Shown: one piece after another, positions 10,648-16,521 of the stretch
How positions within the stretch are numbered: position 1 is the first letter of the stretch
How the letters are laid out: each line of letters begins with the position of its first letter
DNA from: Shewanella sp.
GTDB lineage: Bacteria > Pseudomonadota > Gammaproteobacteria > Enterobacterales > Shewanellaceae
NCBI GenBank assembly: GCA_004195335.1
Contig: SDWK01000138.1
Span: 1-16,521, forward strand
Length of the DNA stretch: 16,521 bases
Reading direction: 5' to 3'
Made by a program: the position numbers and the translations under genes
Notes under the pieces: model-generated
Seen by the model: only the letters and a program-made list of their open reading frames with translations
What the model was told of the DNA's origin: nothing
The model's database searches: none

Positions 10648-10675
10648 TTGATACTGTATGATTGTACAGTATACT
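10648..10675 (+). promoter_or_regulatory. recA SOS promoter
   Basis: TTGATA (-35, 10648-10653), a 16-base spacer and TATACT (-10, 10670-10675). The hexamers frame the LexA box exactly as in the E. coli recA promoter. The predicted transcription start is about 10682, giving a leader of roughly 105 bases before the recA ATG. Confidence 0.88.
10652..10671 (+). promoter_or_regulatory. LexA operator (SOS box) of recA
   Basis: CTGTATGATTGTACAG (10654-10669) is a CTGT-N8-ACAG palindrome, extended on both sides by TA. It occupies the whole spacer between the -35 and -10 hexamers, so bound LexA would block RNA polymerase directly. This matches the established gammaproteobacterial consensus and E. coli recA arrangement. 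Confidence 0.95.
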
Positions 10676-10786
10676 AGTTTGCATATTGAGGCTCCCTGAC
10701 TAGATATGTTTTTCTATTTAAGTTCAGTCGCGGAGTCAACACGAGATTTATATCAGCGTAATCGCTGTGCCTCTGAGGATTTAGGA

Positions 10787-11848
10787 ATGAAGATAGACGC
10801 GAACAAAGAGAAGGCTCTTAACGCAGTTTTAAGCCAGATCGAAAAGCAATTTGGTAAAGGCTCTATTATGAAATTGGGCGAGAATCGCTCAATGGATGTT
10901 GAGACTATCTCTACTGGTTCACTTTCTTTGGATGTAGCCTTGGGCGCTGGCGGTCTGCCACTGGGGCGTATCGTCGAGATTTATGGCCCTGAATCATCGG
11001 GTAAAACCACGCTGACACTAGAAGTAATTGCTGCCGCTCAACGCGAAGGTAGAGTGTGTGCCTTTATCGATGCCGAACATGCACTGGATCCAATTTATGC
11101 TAAAAAATTAGGTGTTGATATTGATAACCTACTTTGTTCTCAACCTGATACCGGTGAGCAAGCATTAGAGATCTGTGATGCTTTGACTCGTTCTGGTGCT
11201 GTCGATGTTATCGTTGTCGACTCAGTGGCTGCCTTGACGCCTAAAGCCGAGATTGAAGGTGAGATTGGTGATTCGCATATGGGACTTGCGGCTCGTATGA
11301 TGAGTCAGGCTATGCGTAAACTTGCAGGTAACCTTAAGCAAACCAACACTATGCTTATTTTTATTAACCAAATCCGTATGAAAATTGGTGTAATGTTTGG
11401 TAACCCGGAAACCACCACAGGTGGTAACGCACTTAAATTTTATGCTTCGGTTCGTCTGGATATTCGTCGTATAGGTGCTATCAAAGATCGTGATGAAGTT
11501 ATCGGTAACGAAACTCGAGTCAAGGTCGTTAAAAACAAGATTGCGGCGCCGTTTAAGCAGGCTGAGTTCCAAATCTTATATGGTCAAGGTATCAATAGAA
11601 CCGGCGAACTTGTCGACTTGGGTGTTGCCCATAAGCTCGTTGAAAAAGCGGGTGCCTGGTATAGCTACAAAGGGAGTAAGATCGGTCAGGGACGTGCTAA
11701 CGCTGGCAAGTATTTGATAGAAAACCCTGCTATTGCGGAAGAGCTTGAGGTAACACTTCGTGCATTATTGCTAACACCCGCAGAATCTGTTGCAGAATCC
11801 GCGACCGGTGATGAAAACATCGATCTTGAAACGGGTGAAGTGTTTTAA
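10787..11848 (+). CDS. recA: Recombinase RecA
   Basis: Forms ATP-dependent filaments on single-stranded DNA, catalyses strand exchange and stimulates LexA self-cleavage in the SOS response (family knowledge). The frame is open from ATG 10706, but GAGGATTTAGGA lies just before ATG 10787, which yields the canonical N-terminus [20 protein letters not shown] and 353 residues, the normal length. Seen: Walker A GPESSGKT (67-74), AEHALDP with Glu97, Walker B VIVVD (141-145), loop L1 around [12 protein letters not shown] (155-166), [11 protein letters not shown] with Gln195 and loop L2 ([14 protein letters not shown]), and the acidic tail [13 protein letters not shown] LexA box controls it. No recX follows; a terminator lies at 11908-11943. 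Confidence 0.99.
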   Translation: MKIDANKEKALNAVLSQIEKQFGKGSIMKLGENRSMDVETISTGSLSLDVALGAGGLPLGRIVEIYGPESSGKTTLTLEVIAAAQREGRVCAFIDAEHALDPIYAKKLGVDIDNLLCSQPDTGEQALEICDALTRSGAVDVIVVDSVAALTPKAEIEGEIGDSHMGLAARMMSQAMRKLAGNLKQTNTMLIFINQIRMKIGVMFGNPETTTGGNALKFYASVRLDIRRIGAIKDRDEVIGNETRVKVVKNKIAAPFKQAEFQILYGQGINRTGELVDLGVAHKLVEKAGAWYSYKGSKIGQGRANAGKYLIENPAIAEELEVTLRALLLTPAESVAESATGDENIDLETGEVF

Positions 11849-11907
11849 CTCCCCCAGATAGTTAAACGTTTAAATGAGTGAATATATAAGCCATTTGGCA
11901 TACTATT

Positions 11908-11943
11908 TCGCGGTTGCGCAACTTGCGCACCGCGATTTTTTTT
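11908..11943 (+). terminator. Rho-independent terminator of recA
   Basis: TCGCGGT (11908-11914) pairs with ACCGCGA (11929-11935), and an inner GCGC/GCGC stem with one bulged T encloses loop AACTT. Eight T follow (11936-11943). Placed about 60 bases after the recA stop. Confidence 0.9.
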
Positions 11944-11946
11944 GCG

Positions 11947-12180
11947 TTGAAGTTAAGAGCAAACTCAGACTCGAGTGCCATAAATCTTGGAATCCTTGAG
12001 ATTGAAGAGGCTTTAGACTGATGTAACTGATTTGAACTGGCTAAGTAAACATCCTTCAAAAAATATCCAGGTTCAACCATCACAGCTCACAAAGACAAAG
12101 TAAAACGGATCCGTTATCTGTTAGGTGGGCTTATGCTCAAATTGCTTATGCACTCGAATATTACCCCGTATGATGAATAG
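11947..12180 (+). pseudogene. Possible decayed ORF between recA and alaS
   Basis: One plus-strand frame reads protein-like on both sides of three closely spaced stops (TGA 12019, TGA 12028, TAA 12046). The upstream part includes LRANSDSSAINLGILEIEEA and the downstream part includes KKYPGSTITAHKDKVKR and IRYLLGGLMLKLLMHSN, ending at TAG 12178. The two parts stay in the same frame without an indel, which suggests a gene decayed by point mutations. There is no good ribosome-binding site and the start at TTG 11947 is arbitrary. I do not recognise the family; it does not look like RecX. It could be non-coding sequence that reads well by chance. Confidence 0.28.
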
Positions 12181-12291
12181 AACGGCTTAGATCTTGTCGC
12201 TTTAAAACTTAGAATCTATTTAAGCTCATCACTTTTCCCCCCTTTGCGGCTTTCCCCTTCTAAAACTCTGGTTGTTATCATTTAGACTGAT

Positions 12292-12297
12292 TATAAT
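12292..12297 (+). promoter_or_regulatory. Probable -10 element of the alaS promoter
   Basis: A perfect TATAAT lies 69 bases before the alaS ATG, in an AT-rich stretch. No good -35 hexamer sits 16-18 bases upstream, so the promoter would be weak or activator-dependent. AGGA (12355-12358) supplies the alaS ribosome-binding site. Confidence 0.45.
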
Positions 12298-12365
12298 GTT
12301 CGGCTAAATAGAATGTCGGTGATTTTAAAAAATTACTGTTAGCTAACCTTATTCAGGATGATTTC

Positions 12366-14990
12366 ATGTATCAAACCACTGCAGCGCTAAGAAGTGCTTT
12401 CTTAGAGTATTTCCGTACTAACGGTCATCAGGTTGTGGACAGTAGTTCACTGGTACCTGTTAACGATCCAACCTTGCTGTTTACTAACGCGGGTATGAAC
12501 CAGTTTAAAGATGTATTTCTGGGTGAAGATAAGCGCAGTTATACGCGTGCTACCTCGTCTCAACGCTGTGTTCGCGCCGGTGGTAAACACAATGACTTAG
12601 ATAATGTAGGTTACACGGCTCGTCACCATACATTCTTCGAGATGCTAGGTAACTTTAGCTTTGGTGATTATTTTAAGCGCGAGGCAATTAGTTTTGCATG
12701 GAACTTTCTTACTCAAGAGTTAAAGCTGCCCAAAGAGCGTCTATGTGTCACTATCTATGAAACAGATAATGAAGCCTATGATATCTGGACTAAAGAGATC
12801 GGCGTACCTGCTGAGAACCTTATCCGCATAGGTGACAACAAAGGTACGCCATATGCGTCAGACAATTTTTGGCAGATGGGTGATACCGGACCTTGTGGTC
12901 CATGTTCCGAAATTTTTTATGACCACGGTGATCACATCTGGGGCGGGCGTCCGGGGACACCGGAAGAAGATGGTGACAGATTTATCGAGATCTGGAACAT
13001 AGTATTCATGCAGTACAATCGTCAATCTAATGGTGACATGTTACCGCTTCCTAAGCCTTCTGTTGATACCGGTATGGGTATCGAGCGTATCGCTGCCATT
13101 ATGCAGGGCGTACATTCAAACTATGAAATTGATATCTTCCAAGCCTTGATCAAAAAGACTGCCGAGATATTAGGTGTGACAGATTTAGAAAATAAATCAC
13201 TGCGGGTCATCTCTGATCACATTCGTTCTTGTGCCTTCTTAATTGCCGATGGTGTAATGCCATCGAACGAAGGTCGTGGTTATGTCCTTCGTCGTATCAT
13301 TCGTCGTGCGGTTCGTCACGGTAATAAACTTGGCGCTACAGACTCTTTCTTCTACAAGCTAGTTCCTACGCTTATCGAAGTGATGGGCGATGCGGCCCTA
13401 GGGCTGGTGGCAACTCAAGCCATCGTAGAAAAATCATTGAAAGCCGAAGAGGAGCAGTTTGCTCGTACTTTGGAGCGTGGTTTAGGCATTTTAGATGGTG
13501 CGCTTAACGAGCTTAAAGGTGATGTGTTAGATGGCGAAATGGCATTTAAACTTTATGATACTTATGGTTTTCCTGTCGACTTGACGGCTGATGTCTGTCG
13601 TGAGCGTGAGATCACCGTCGATGAAGCGGGTTTTGAAGTCGCTATGGCTGAGCAGAGACGCCGTGCTCAAGCCGCTGGTCAGTTCGATACAGATTACAAT
13701 GATGCTCTTAAAATTGATGAGCAGACTCACTTTTCCGGTTATAACGAATTAACTGCACCCGGACAGATCACCGCTATCTATAAGGCGGGTGAATCTGTCA
13801 ATTCATTGAGCGTTGGAGAGGAAGCGCTTATCGTTCTCGACAGCACACCTTTTTATGGTGAGTCAGGCGGTCAATGTGGCGACAGAGGTGTATTGTCGGC
13901 TACAGGTATCGAATTTGACGTTCGAGATACGCAAAAGTATGGCCAAGCTGTTGGTCATCAAGGAGCATTGACGTCGGGTGCTATCTCTGTTGGTGATACC
14001 TTAGAGGCGATAGTCGATAAAGAACTGCGTAATAGTACTGAATTAAACCACTCCGTTACTCACTTACTGCATGCAGCCTTGCGTCAACTGCTGGGGACTC
14101 ATGTTTCTCAGAAAGGCTCATTGGTTGATTCTGAAAGGTTGCGCTTTGACTTCTCTCATTTCGAAGGTGTGAAGCCTGAAGAGTTGAAGGCGGTTGAAGA
14201 CCTCGTTAATACTCAGATCCGTCGTAATCACAAGCTCAGTGCTGAAGTGATGGATATGGATCAAGCTAAAGAGAAGGGCGCGATGGCGCTTTTCGGTGAG
14301 AAATACACCGATGAAGTACGTGTTGTCACCATGGGTGAGTTCTCTATCGAACTTTGCGGTGGTACTCACGTTGGACGCACTGGTGATATCGGTCTGTTTA
14401 AGATCACTTCAGAAGGTGGTATTGCTGCGGGTATACGTCGTATCGAAGCGGTAACAGGCGCGGCTGCTATGGCTTATGTGGCGGCTCAAAAAGCGGAGCT
14501 AGACCAGGCTGCGGTCTTACTTAAAGCCGACAGTGCTTCTGTTGTCACCAAGCTTAAGGCGCAGCTCGAGCGCACTAAATTGCTTGAAAAAGAGTTATCT
14601 CAGCTTAAAGATAAGCTTGCTGCGGCCACCAGTGCCGATTTAGCGGGCGAAGCGCAGCAGATTAATGGTGTTAATGTGTTGGTTAAAAAACTCGATGGTG
14701 TCGAAGCTGGTGCGCTACGAGGATTGCAAGATGAGCTTAAGCAGAAACTGGGTTCGGGTATTGTGGTGCTCGGCATCGTCGGAGAGGCGAAAGTTAACCT
14801 TATCGTAGGTGTAACCAAAGATCTGACTTCTAAAGTTAAGGCCGGTGAGCTGGTCGCTTCTATTGCATCGCAAGTCGGTGGTAAAGGCGGCGGTCGGCCT
14901 GATATGGCGCAAGCGGGTGGTAGCCAACCTGAGAACCTGGATAGTGCATTAGAGCAAGTGATTCCATGGCTTACTGAGCGTTTGGTTTAA
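12366..14990 (+). CDS. alaS: Alanyl-tRNA synthetase
   Basis: Charges tRNA-Ala with alanine and hydrolyses mischarged Ser/Gly-tRNA-Ala; cytoplasmic. 874 residues against 876 in E. coli. Domains in order: class II aminoacylation core (about 1-250) with [19 protein letters not shown] (61-79), [17 protein letters not shown] (87-103) and DTGMGIERI (234-242); tRNA-recognition region with [19 protein letters not shown] (301-319); editing domain with zinc-binding His562/His566 (NHSVTHLLH) and Cys664/His668 (CGGTHV); a coiled coil around 705-755; and the C-Ala domain with [15 protein letters not shown] (838-852). All zinc ligands are present. ATG 12366 is preceded by AGGA 7 bases upstream. It forms its own unit, ended by a strong terminator. 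Confidence 0.99.
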   Translation: MYQTTAALRSAFLEYFRTNGHQVVDSSSLVPVNDPTLLFTNAGMNQFKDVFLGEDKRSYTRATSSQRCVRAGGKHNDLDNVGYTARHHTFFEMLGNFSFGDYFKREAISFAWNFLTQELKLPKERLCVTIYETDNEAYDIWTKEIGVPAENLIRIGDNKGTPYASDNFWQMGDTGPCGPCSEIFYDHGDHIWGGRPGTPEEDGDRFIEIWNIVFMQYNRQSNGDMLPLPKPSVDTGMGIERIAAIMQGVHSNYEIDIFQALIKKTAEILGVTDLENKSLRVISDHIRSCAFLIADGVMPSNEGRGYVLRRIIRRAVRHGNKLGATDSFFYKLVPTLIEVMGDAALGLVATQAIVEKSLKAEEEQFARTLERGLGILDGALNELKGDVLDGEMAFKLYDTYGFPVDLTADVCREREITVDEAGFEVAMAEQRRRAQAAGQFDTDYNDALKIDEQTHFSGYNELTAPGQITAIYKAGESVNSLSVGEEALIVLDSTPFYGESGGQCGDRGVLSATGIEFDVRDTQKYGQAVGHQGALTSGAISVGDTLEAIVDKELRNSTELNHSVTHLLHAALRQLLGTHVSQKGSLVDSERLRFDFSHFEGVKPEELKAVEDLVNTQIRRNHKLSAEVMDMDQAKEKGAMALFGEKYTDEVRVVTMGEFSIELCGGTHVGRTGDIGLFKITSEGGIAAGIRRIEAVTGAAAMAYVAAQKAELDQAAVLLKADSASVVTKLKAQLERTKLLEKELSQLKDKLAAATSADLAGEAQQINGVNVLVKKLDGVEAGALRGLQDELKQKLGSGIVVLGIVGEAKVNLIVGVTKDLTSKVKAGELVASIASQVGGKGGGRPDMAQAGGSQPENLDSALEQVIPWLTERLV

Positions 14991-15020
14991 CGGTTAACCC
15001 ACCAGTCGATTAATCACTTT

Positions 15021-15053
15021 AAAAGCGCTTCAGGTATCTGAAGCGCTTTTTTT
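15021..15053 (+). terminator. Rho-independent terminator of alaS
   Basis: A perfect 13-base stem AAAAGCGCTTCAG (15021-15033) and CTGAAGCGCTTTT (15038-15050) around loop GTAT, ending in seven T (15047-15053), 30 bases after the alaS stop. Confidence 0.95.
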
Positions 15054-15054
15054 G

Positions 15055-15197
15055 TGTAGGACCGGCTTTAGCCGGGAAGGGGGATGACATACATTCCCTG
15101 CGATTTAATTCGCAGCTAAGCTTCATGGCTGAAGCACGCTCCTACAAGGAAGGGGAAAGCGGTAAATCTATTGTGTAGGAGCGACGCCAACCGGGAA
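15055..15197. repeat. Cluster of three REP-like palindromic units
   Basis: Unit 1 (15055-15078, plus) begins TGTAGGA and contains the perfect hairpin CCGGC-TTTA-GCCGG. Unit 2 (15121-15146) is the inverted copy, ending CGCTCCTACA and containing CTTCA-TGGC-TGAAG. Unit 3 (15174-15197, plus) begins TGTAGGAGCG and ends CCGGGAA with a decayed stem. Between units 1 and 2 lies another hairpin, CTGCGA-TTTAAT-TCGCAG (15098-15115). The GTAG head followed by a GC-rich imperfect palindrome is the general form of REP sequences mobilised by RAYT (TnpA-REP) transposases, and units 1 and 2 together form an inverted doublet. No transposase gene is in the window. Confidence 0.75.
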
Positions 15198-15365
15198 CAG
15201 TGCTAATACCAATCGAGGGTCAATCATTTCGGCTTAAGCCGCTTCTACTGTCGGAATAAATCCGCGTTTTGTGACGGTTTGACGATGTTAATGTAGGGAT
15301 TGTTAAAGTAATGGGTGGCCAATGGTTCTATCTTAATGATAAAGGGCTTTGTTCCTTGGGAAATT
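15198..15365. other. Non-coding part of the alaS-csrA gap
   Basis: No open frame with coding character and no aspartokinase (lysC-type) gene, which often stands between alaS and csrA in vibrios and shewanellas (from memory). It contains TAATACCAATC (15204-15214) and a possible -35 TTGACG (15279-15284) with only weak -10 candidates (TTAAAG at 15303). Confidence 0.5.
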
Positions 15366-15392
15366 GTCGATTTAATGCTAGCTTAACGACAG

Positions 15393-15430
15393 AGTCTGCC
15401 AGTAGCTAAGTCATTACTGGGGGCCTTTTT
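15393..15430 (+). terminator. Orphan rho-independent terminator between alaS and csrA
   Basis: CCAGTA (15399-15404) pairs with TACTGG (15415-15420); the stem can be extended with two mismatches by AGTCTG (15393-15398) and GGGCCT (15421-15426) and then runs into T (15426-15430). A further hairpin (GTCG..TTAA / TTAACGAC, 15366-15390) lies immediately upstream. No gene precedes it, so it may end a small RNA or be left over from a lost gene. Confidence 0.55.
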
Positions 15431-15538
15431 GTATTATGGGGCACTGTTTGGGGGCTACATCACGCTTTTGAATTAAATTAGCTGCATTTTAATGATTGAT
15501 TTCGGTAAGAGTACTATTAATTTGTACTAAGCTAACCT

Positions 15539-15544
15539 TATAAT
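15539..15544 (+). promoter_or_regulatory. Probable -10 element of a csrA promoter
   Basis: A perfect TATAAT 61 bases before the csrA ATG. The best -35-like hexamer (TTGTAC, 15522-15527) is only 11 bases upstream, too close, so the element may depend on an activator or on RpoS, which tolerates poor -35 sequences. In E. coli csrA has several promoters, one RpoS-dependent. Confidence 0.4.
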
Positions 15545-15604
15545 AAGTATATATAACGGATTAGTGCCGTATAGAGCAGAATTTGGAACTAAAGGAGTAA
15601 TCGA

Positions 15605-15802
15605 ATGCTGATATTGACTCGTCGTGTTGGTGAAACACTGATGATTGGTGATGAAGTAACTGTCACTGTTTTAGGCGTTAAAGGTAATCAAGTACGTATC
15701 GGTGTGAATGCACCTAAAGAAGTTTCGGTACACCGTGAAGAGATCTATCAGCGCATTCAGTCTGAAAAAGCTGGCAACCCTTCTGAAGGTGGCAATTTTT
15801 AG
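15605..15802 (+). CDS. csrA: Carbon storage regulator CsrA
   Basis: Small dimeric RNA-binding protein that binds GGA motifs in mRNA leaders, mostly blocking translation, and controls carbon storage, motility and biofilm (family knowledge). Its 65 residues begin [18 protein letters not shown], and over the first 50 or so it is nearly identical to E. coli CsrA (61 residues), including the RNA-contacting Leu4, Arg6, Arg7 and Arg44 ([10 protein letters not shown]). Only the tail differs ([13 protein letters not shown]). AAAGGAG 7 bases before the ATG is a strong ribosome-binding site that itself contains a GGA. Flanked by alaS upstream and tRNA-Ser/Arg genes downstream, the conserved gammaproteobacterial order, and ended by its own terminator. 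Confidence 0.99.
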   Translation: MLILTRRVGETLMIGDEVTVTVLGVKGNQVRIGVNAPKEVSVHREEIYQRIQSEKAGNPSEGGNF

Positions 15803-15835
15803 TCTAGCCTAAATAAGATTAGTCTTTAAATCGAG

Positions 15836-15860
15836 AAGTCAGTTTATCGCTGGCTTTTTT
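15836..15860 (+). terminator. Rho-independent terminator of csrA
   Basis: AAGTCAG (15836-15842) pairs with CTGGCTT (15850-15856), one T-G wobble, loop TTTATCG, followed by six T (15855-15860). It stands 34 bases after the csrA stop. Confidence 0.85.
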
Positions 15861-16154
15861 GCTTTCTGGCATTCGTTCAATCGGTCAAGGTTGAACGGTC
15901 TTGATACGACACATTGCCAATGTCGTTAAATAAAAAATATGACATTTTCAGCGTCCGAGGTGTCAGTCTATGTTGCACGACGACAGGGATATTGGAAGTC
16001 GAGTACATATGGAGCTGTTACCTGGGAGCGAGTAGTGCTTAGCCTATAACGCTATCGATTCCGGCTGAATGATCAGATATTTACTGGGATTGGTATATTA
16101 TTTGTTTAATGTGTTCAAAAACACTCCAAACAGAAATGCTTTATAAGAAATGGT
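15861..16154. other. csrA-tRNA intergenic region
   Basis: No recognisable gene. It contains two neighbouring hairpins, GTTCAA/TTGAAC (15875-15896) and ACGACA/TGTCGT (15906-15926), and an open 36-codon frame (15939-16049) without a ribosome-binding site. GATTGGTAT at 16088-16096 is the inverse of ATACCAATC seen at 15206-15214. Confidence 0.45.
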
Positions 16155-16190
16155 TTGACTTATTTTCGTCAAACAGTAATATGTGCGCCA
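16155..16190 (+). promoter_or_regulatory. Stable-RNA promoter of the tRNA cluster
   Basis: TTGACT (-35, 16155-16160), 16-base spacer, TAATAT (-10, 16177-16182), then GTGCGCCA. A GC-rich discriminator of this type directly after the -10 is typical of rRNA/tRNA promoters under stringent (ppGpp) control. Transcription would begin around 16189, just before tRNA-Ser. Confidence 0.75.
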
Positions 16191-16196
16191 AGAAAC

Positions 16197-16290
<94 letters not shown>

Positions 16291-16310
16291 TCTTACTTGC
16301 AAAATACGAT

Positions 16311-16387
16311 GCGGATGTAGCTCAGCTGGATAGAGTACCTGGCTACGAACCAGGCGGTCGGAGGTTCGACTCCTCCCATCCGCACCA
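16311..16387 (+). tRNA. tRNA-Arg (anticodon ACG), copy 1
   Basis: Acceptor GCGGATG pairs with CATCCGC, discriminator A and encoded CCA (16385-16387). Anticodon ACG (16345-16347) sits in CCTGGCT-ACG-AACCAGG; the A would be converted to inosine by TadA to read CGU, CGC and CGA. T-arm GGAGG-TTCGACT-CCTCC. 77 bases, 22 bases after tRNA-Ser, so probably one transcript. Confidence 0.98.
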
Positions 16388-16423
16388 TTTTTTGTGAGTT
16401 GACGGGATATATTGAAACGCGTT

Positions 16424-16500
16424 GCGGATGTAGCTCAGCTGGATAGAGTACCTGGCTACGAACCAGGCGGTCGGAGGTTCGACTCCTCCCATCCGCACCA
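16424..16500 (+). tRNA. tRNA-Arg (anticodon ACG), copy 2
   Basis: All 77 bases are identical to the copy at 16311-16387, anticodon at 16458-16460. The 36-base spacer between the copies is unrelated to the spacer before copy 1, so the tRNA alone is the conserved unit. E. coli has a comparable tandem argVYZQ array beside serV; more copies may follow beyond the window. Confidence 0.98.
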
Positions 16501-16521
16501 TTCAATATAGATGTACTAAAG

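Larger units (their letters stand above)
11849..12260. other. recA-alaS intergenic region without recX
   Basis: In E. coli and many relatives recX occupies this position, but no open frame with RecX features is present on either strand. The stretch holds the recA terminator, a stop-interrupted plus-strand frame described separately, and a pyrimidine-rich tract at about 12231-12260 (runs of T and C including CCCCCC). The 73-codon minus-strand open frame at 11862-12083 reads across the terminator hairpin and looks spurious. Confidence 0.6.

Noticed and set aside
10373..10684. 103-codon minus-strand open frame across the mutS start and recA promoter
   Set aside because: It overlaps mutS in another frame and the LexA box; it has no coding features and is a shadow frame.
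10706..10786. 27-residue N-terminal extension of RecA from ATG 10706
   Set aside because: There is no suitably spaced ribosome-binding site at 10706, whereas ATG 10787 has one and gives the standard RecA N-terminus and length.
11862..12083. 73-codon open frame on the minus strand behind recA
   Set aside because: It reads through the recA terminator hairpin, has no ribosome-binding site and no recognisable protein features.
12341..15541. Shared 12-mer AGCTAACCTTAT upstream of alaS (12341-12352) and csrA (15530-15541)
   Set aside because: In 16.5 kb several pairs of identical 12-mers are expected by chance, and the distances to the start codons differ (14 versus 64 bases).
15204..16097. Inverted pair ATACCAATC (15206-15214) and GATTGGTAT (16088-16096) flanking csrA, as ends of a mobile element
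   Set aside because: Only 9 bases long, the enclosed DNA is core csrA with its own signals, and there is no target-site duplication. More likely isolated copies of a common short repeat or chance.

Overview
The window is a chromosomal housekeeping segment of a gammaproteobacterium. The gene order (eno, ftsB-ispD-ispF-truD-surE-pcm-nlpD-rpoS, mutS, recA, alaS, csrA, then tRNA-Ser and tRNA-Arg genes), the moderate-to-low GC content, the E. coli-like protein sequences and a REP-type palindrome family all point to the Alteromonadales. Shewanella is the best guess, but that is inference and not proven by the sequence alone. I see no phage, plasmid, CRISPR or transposase gene.

Layout. Positions 1-1304 hold enolase (only 8 bases of its upstream region are present), with a rho-independent terminator about 130 bases downstream. 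Positions 1512-7708 carry one co-directional block: cell division (ftsB), isoprenoid precursor synthesis by the MEP pathway (ispD, ispF), tRNA pseudouridylation (truD), stationary-phase survival and protein repair (surE, pcm), amidase activation at the septum (nlpD) and the general stress sigma factor (rpoS). A strong hairpin terminator separates rpoS from the convergent mutS (7867-10446, minus strand). mutS and recA are divergent. recA has a textbook LexA box lying between its -35 and -10 hexamers. alaS and csrA follow on the plus strand, then a stable-RNA promoter and three tRNA genes (Ser-GCT and two identical Arg-ACG).

How it fits together. The block from surE to rpoS, with csrA further on, groups stationary-phase and global regulators. 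mutS and recA put mismatch repair and SOS recombination side by side. alaS, csrA and the tRNAs form a translation/regulation end. Several published-style starts had to be corrected by shifting from upstream TTG/ATG codons to starts with ribosome-binding sites or family-consistent N-termini (ftsB, ispD, ispF, nlpD, rpoS, recA).

What is unusual is in the gaps. The recA-alaS gap has no recX, but it does contain a stop-interrupted reading frame that looks like a decayed gene. The alaS-csrA gap has no lysC-type aspartokinase, but it holds a cluster of three REP-like units and an orphan terminator that may end a small RNA. The csrA-tRNA gap holds two small hairpins and an open 36-codon frame. I did not find a convincing new multi-gene system: the coding part is ordinary conserved core genome.
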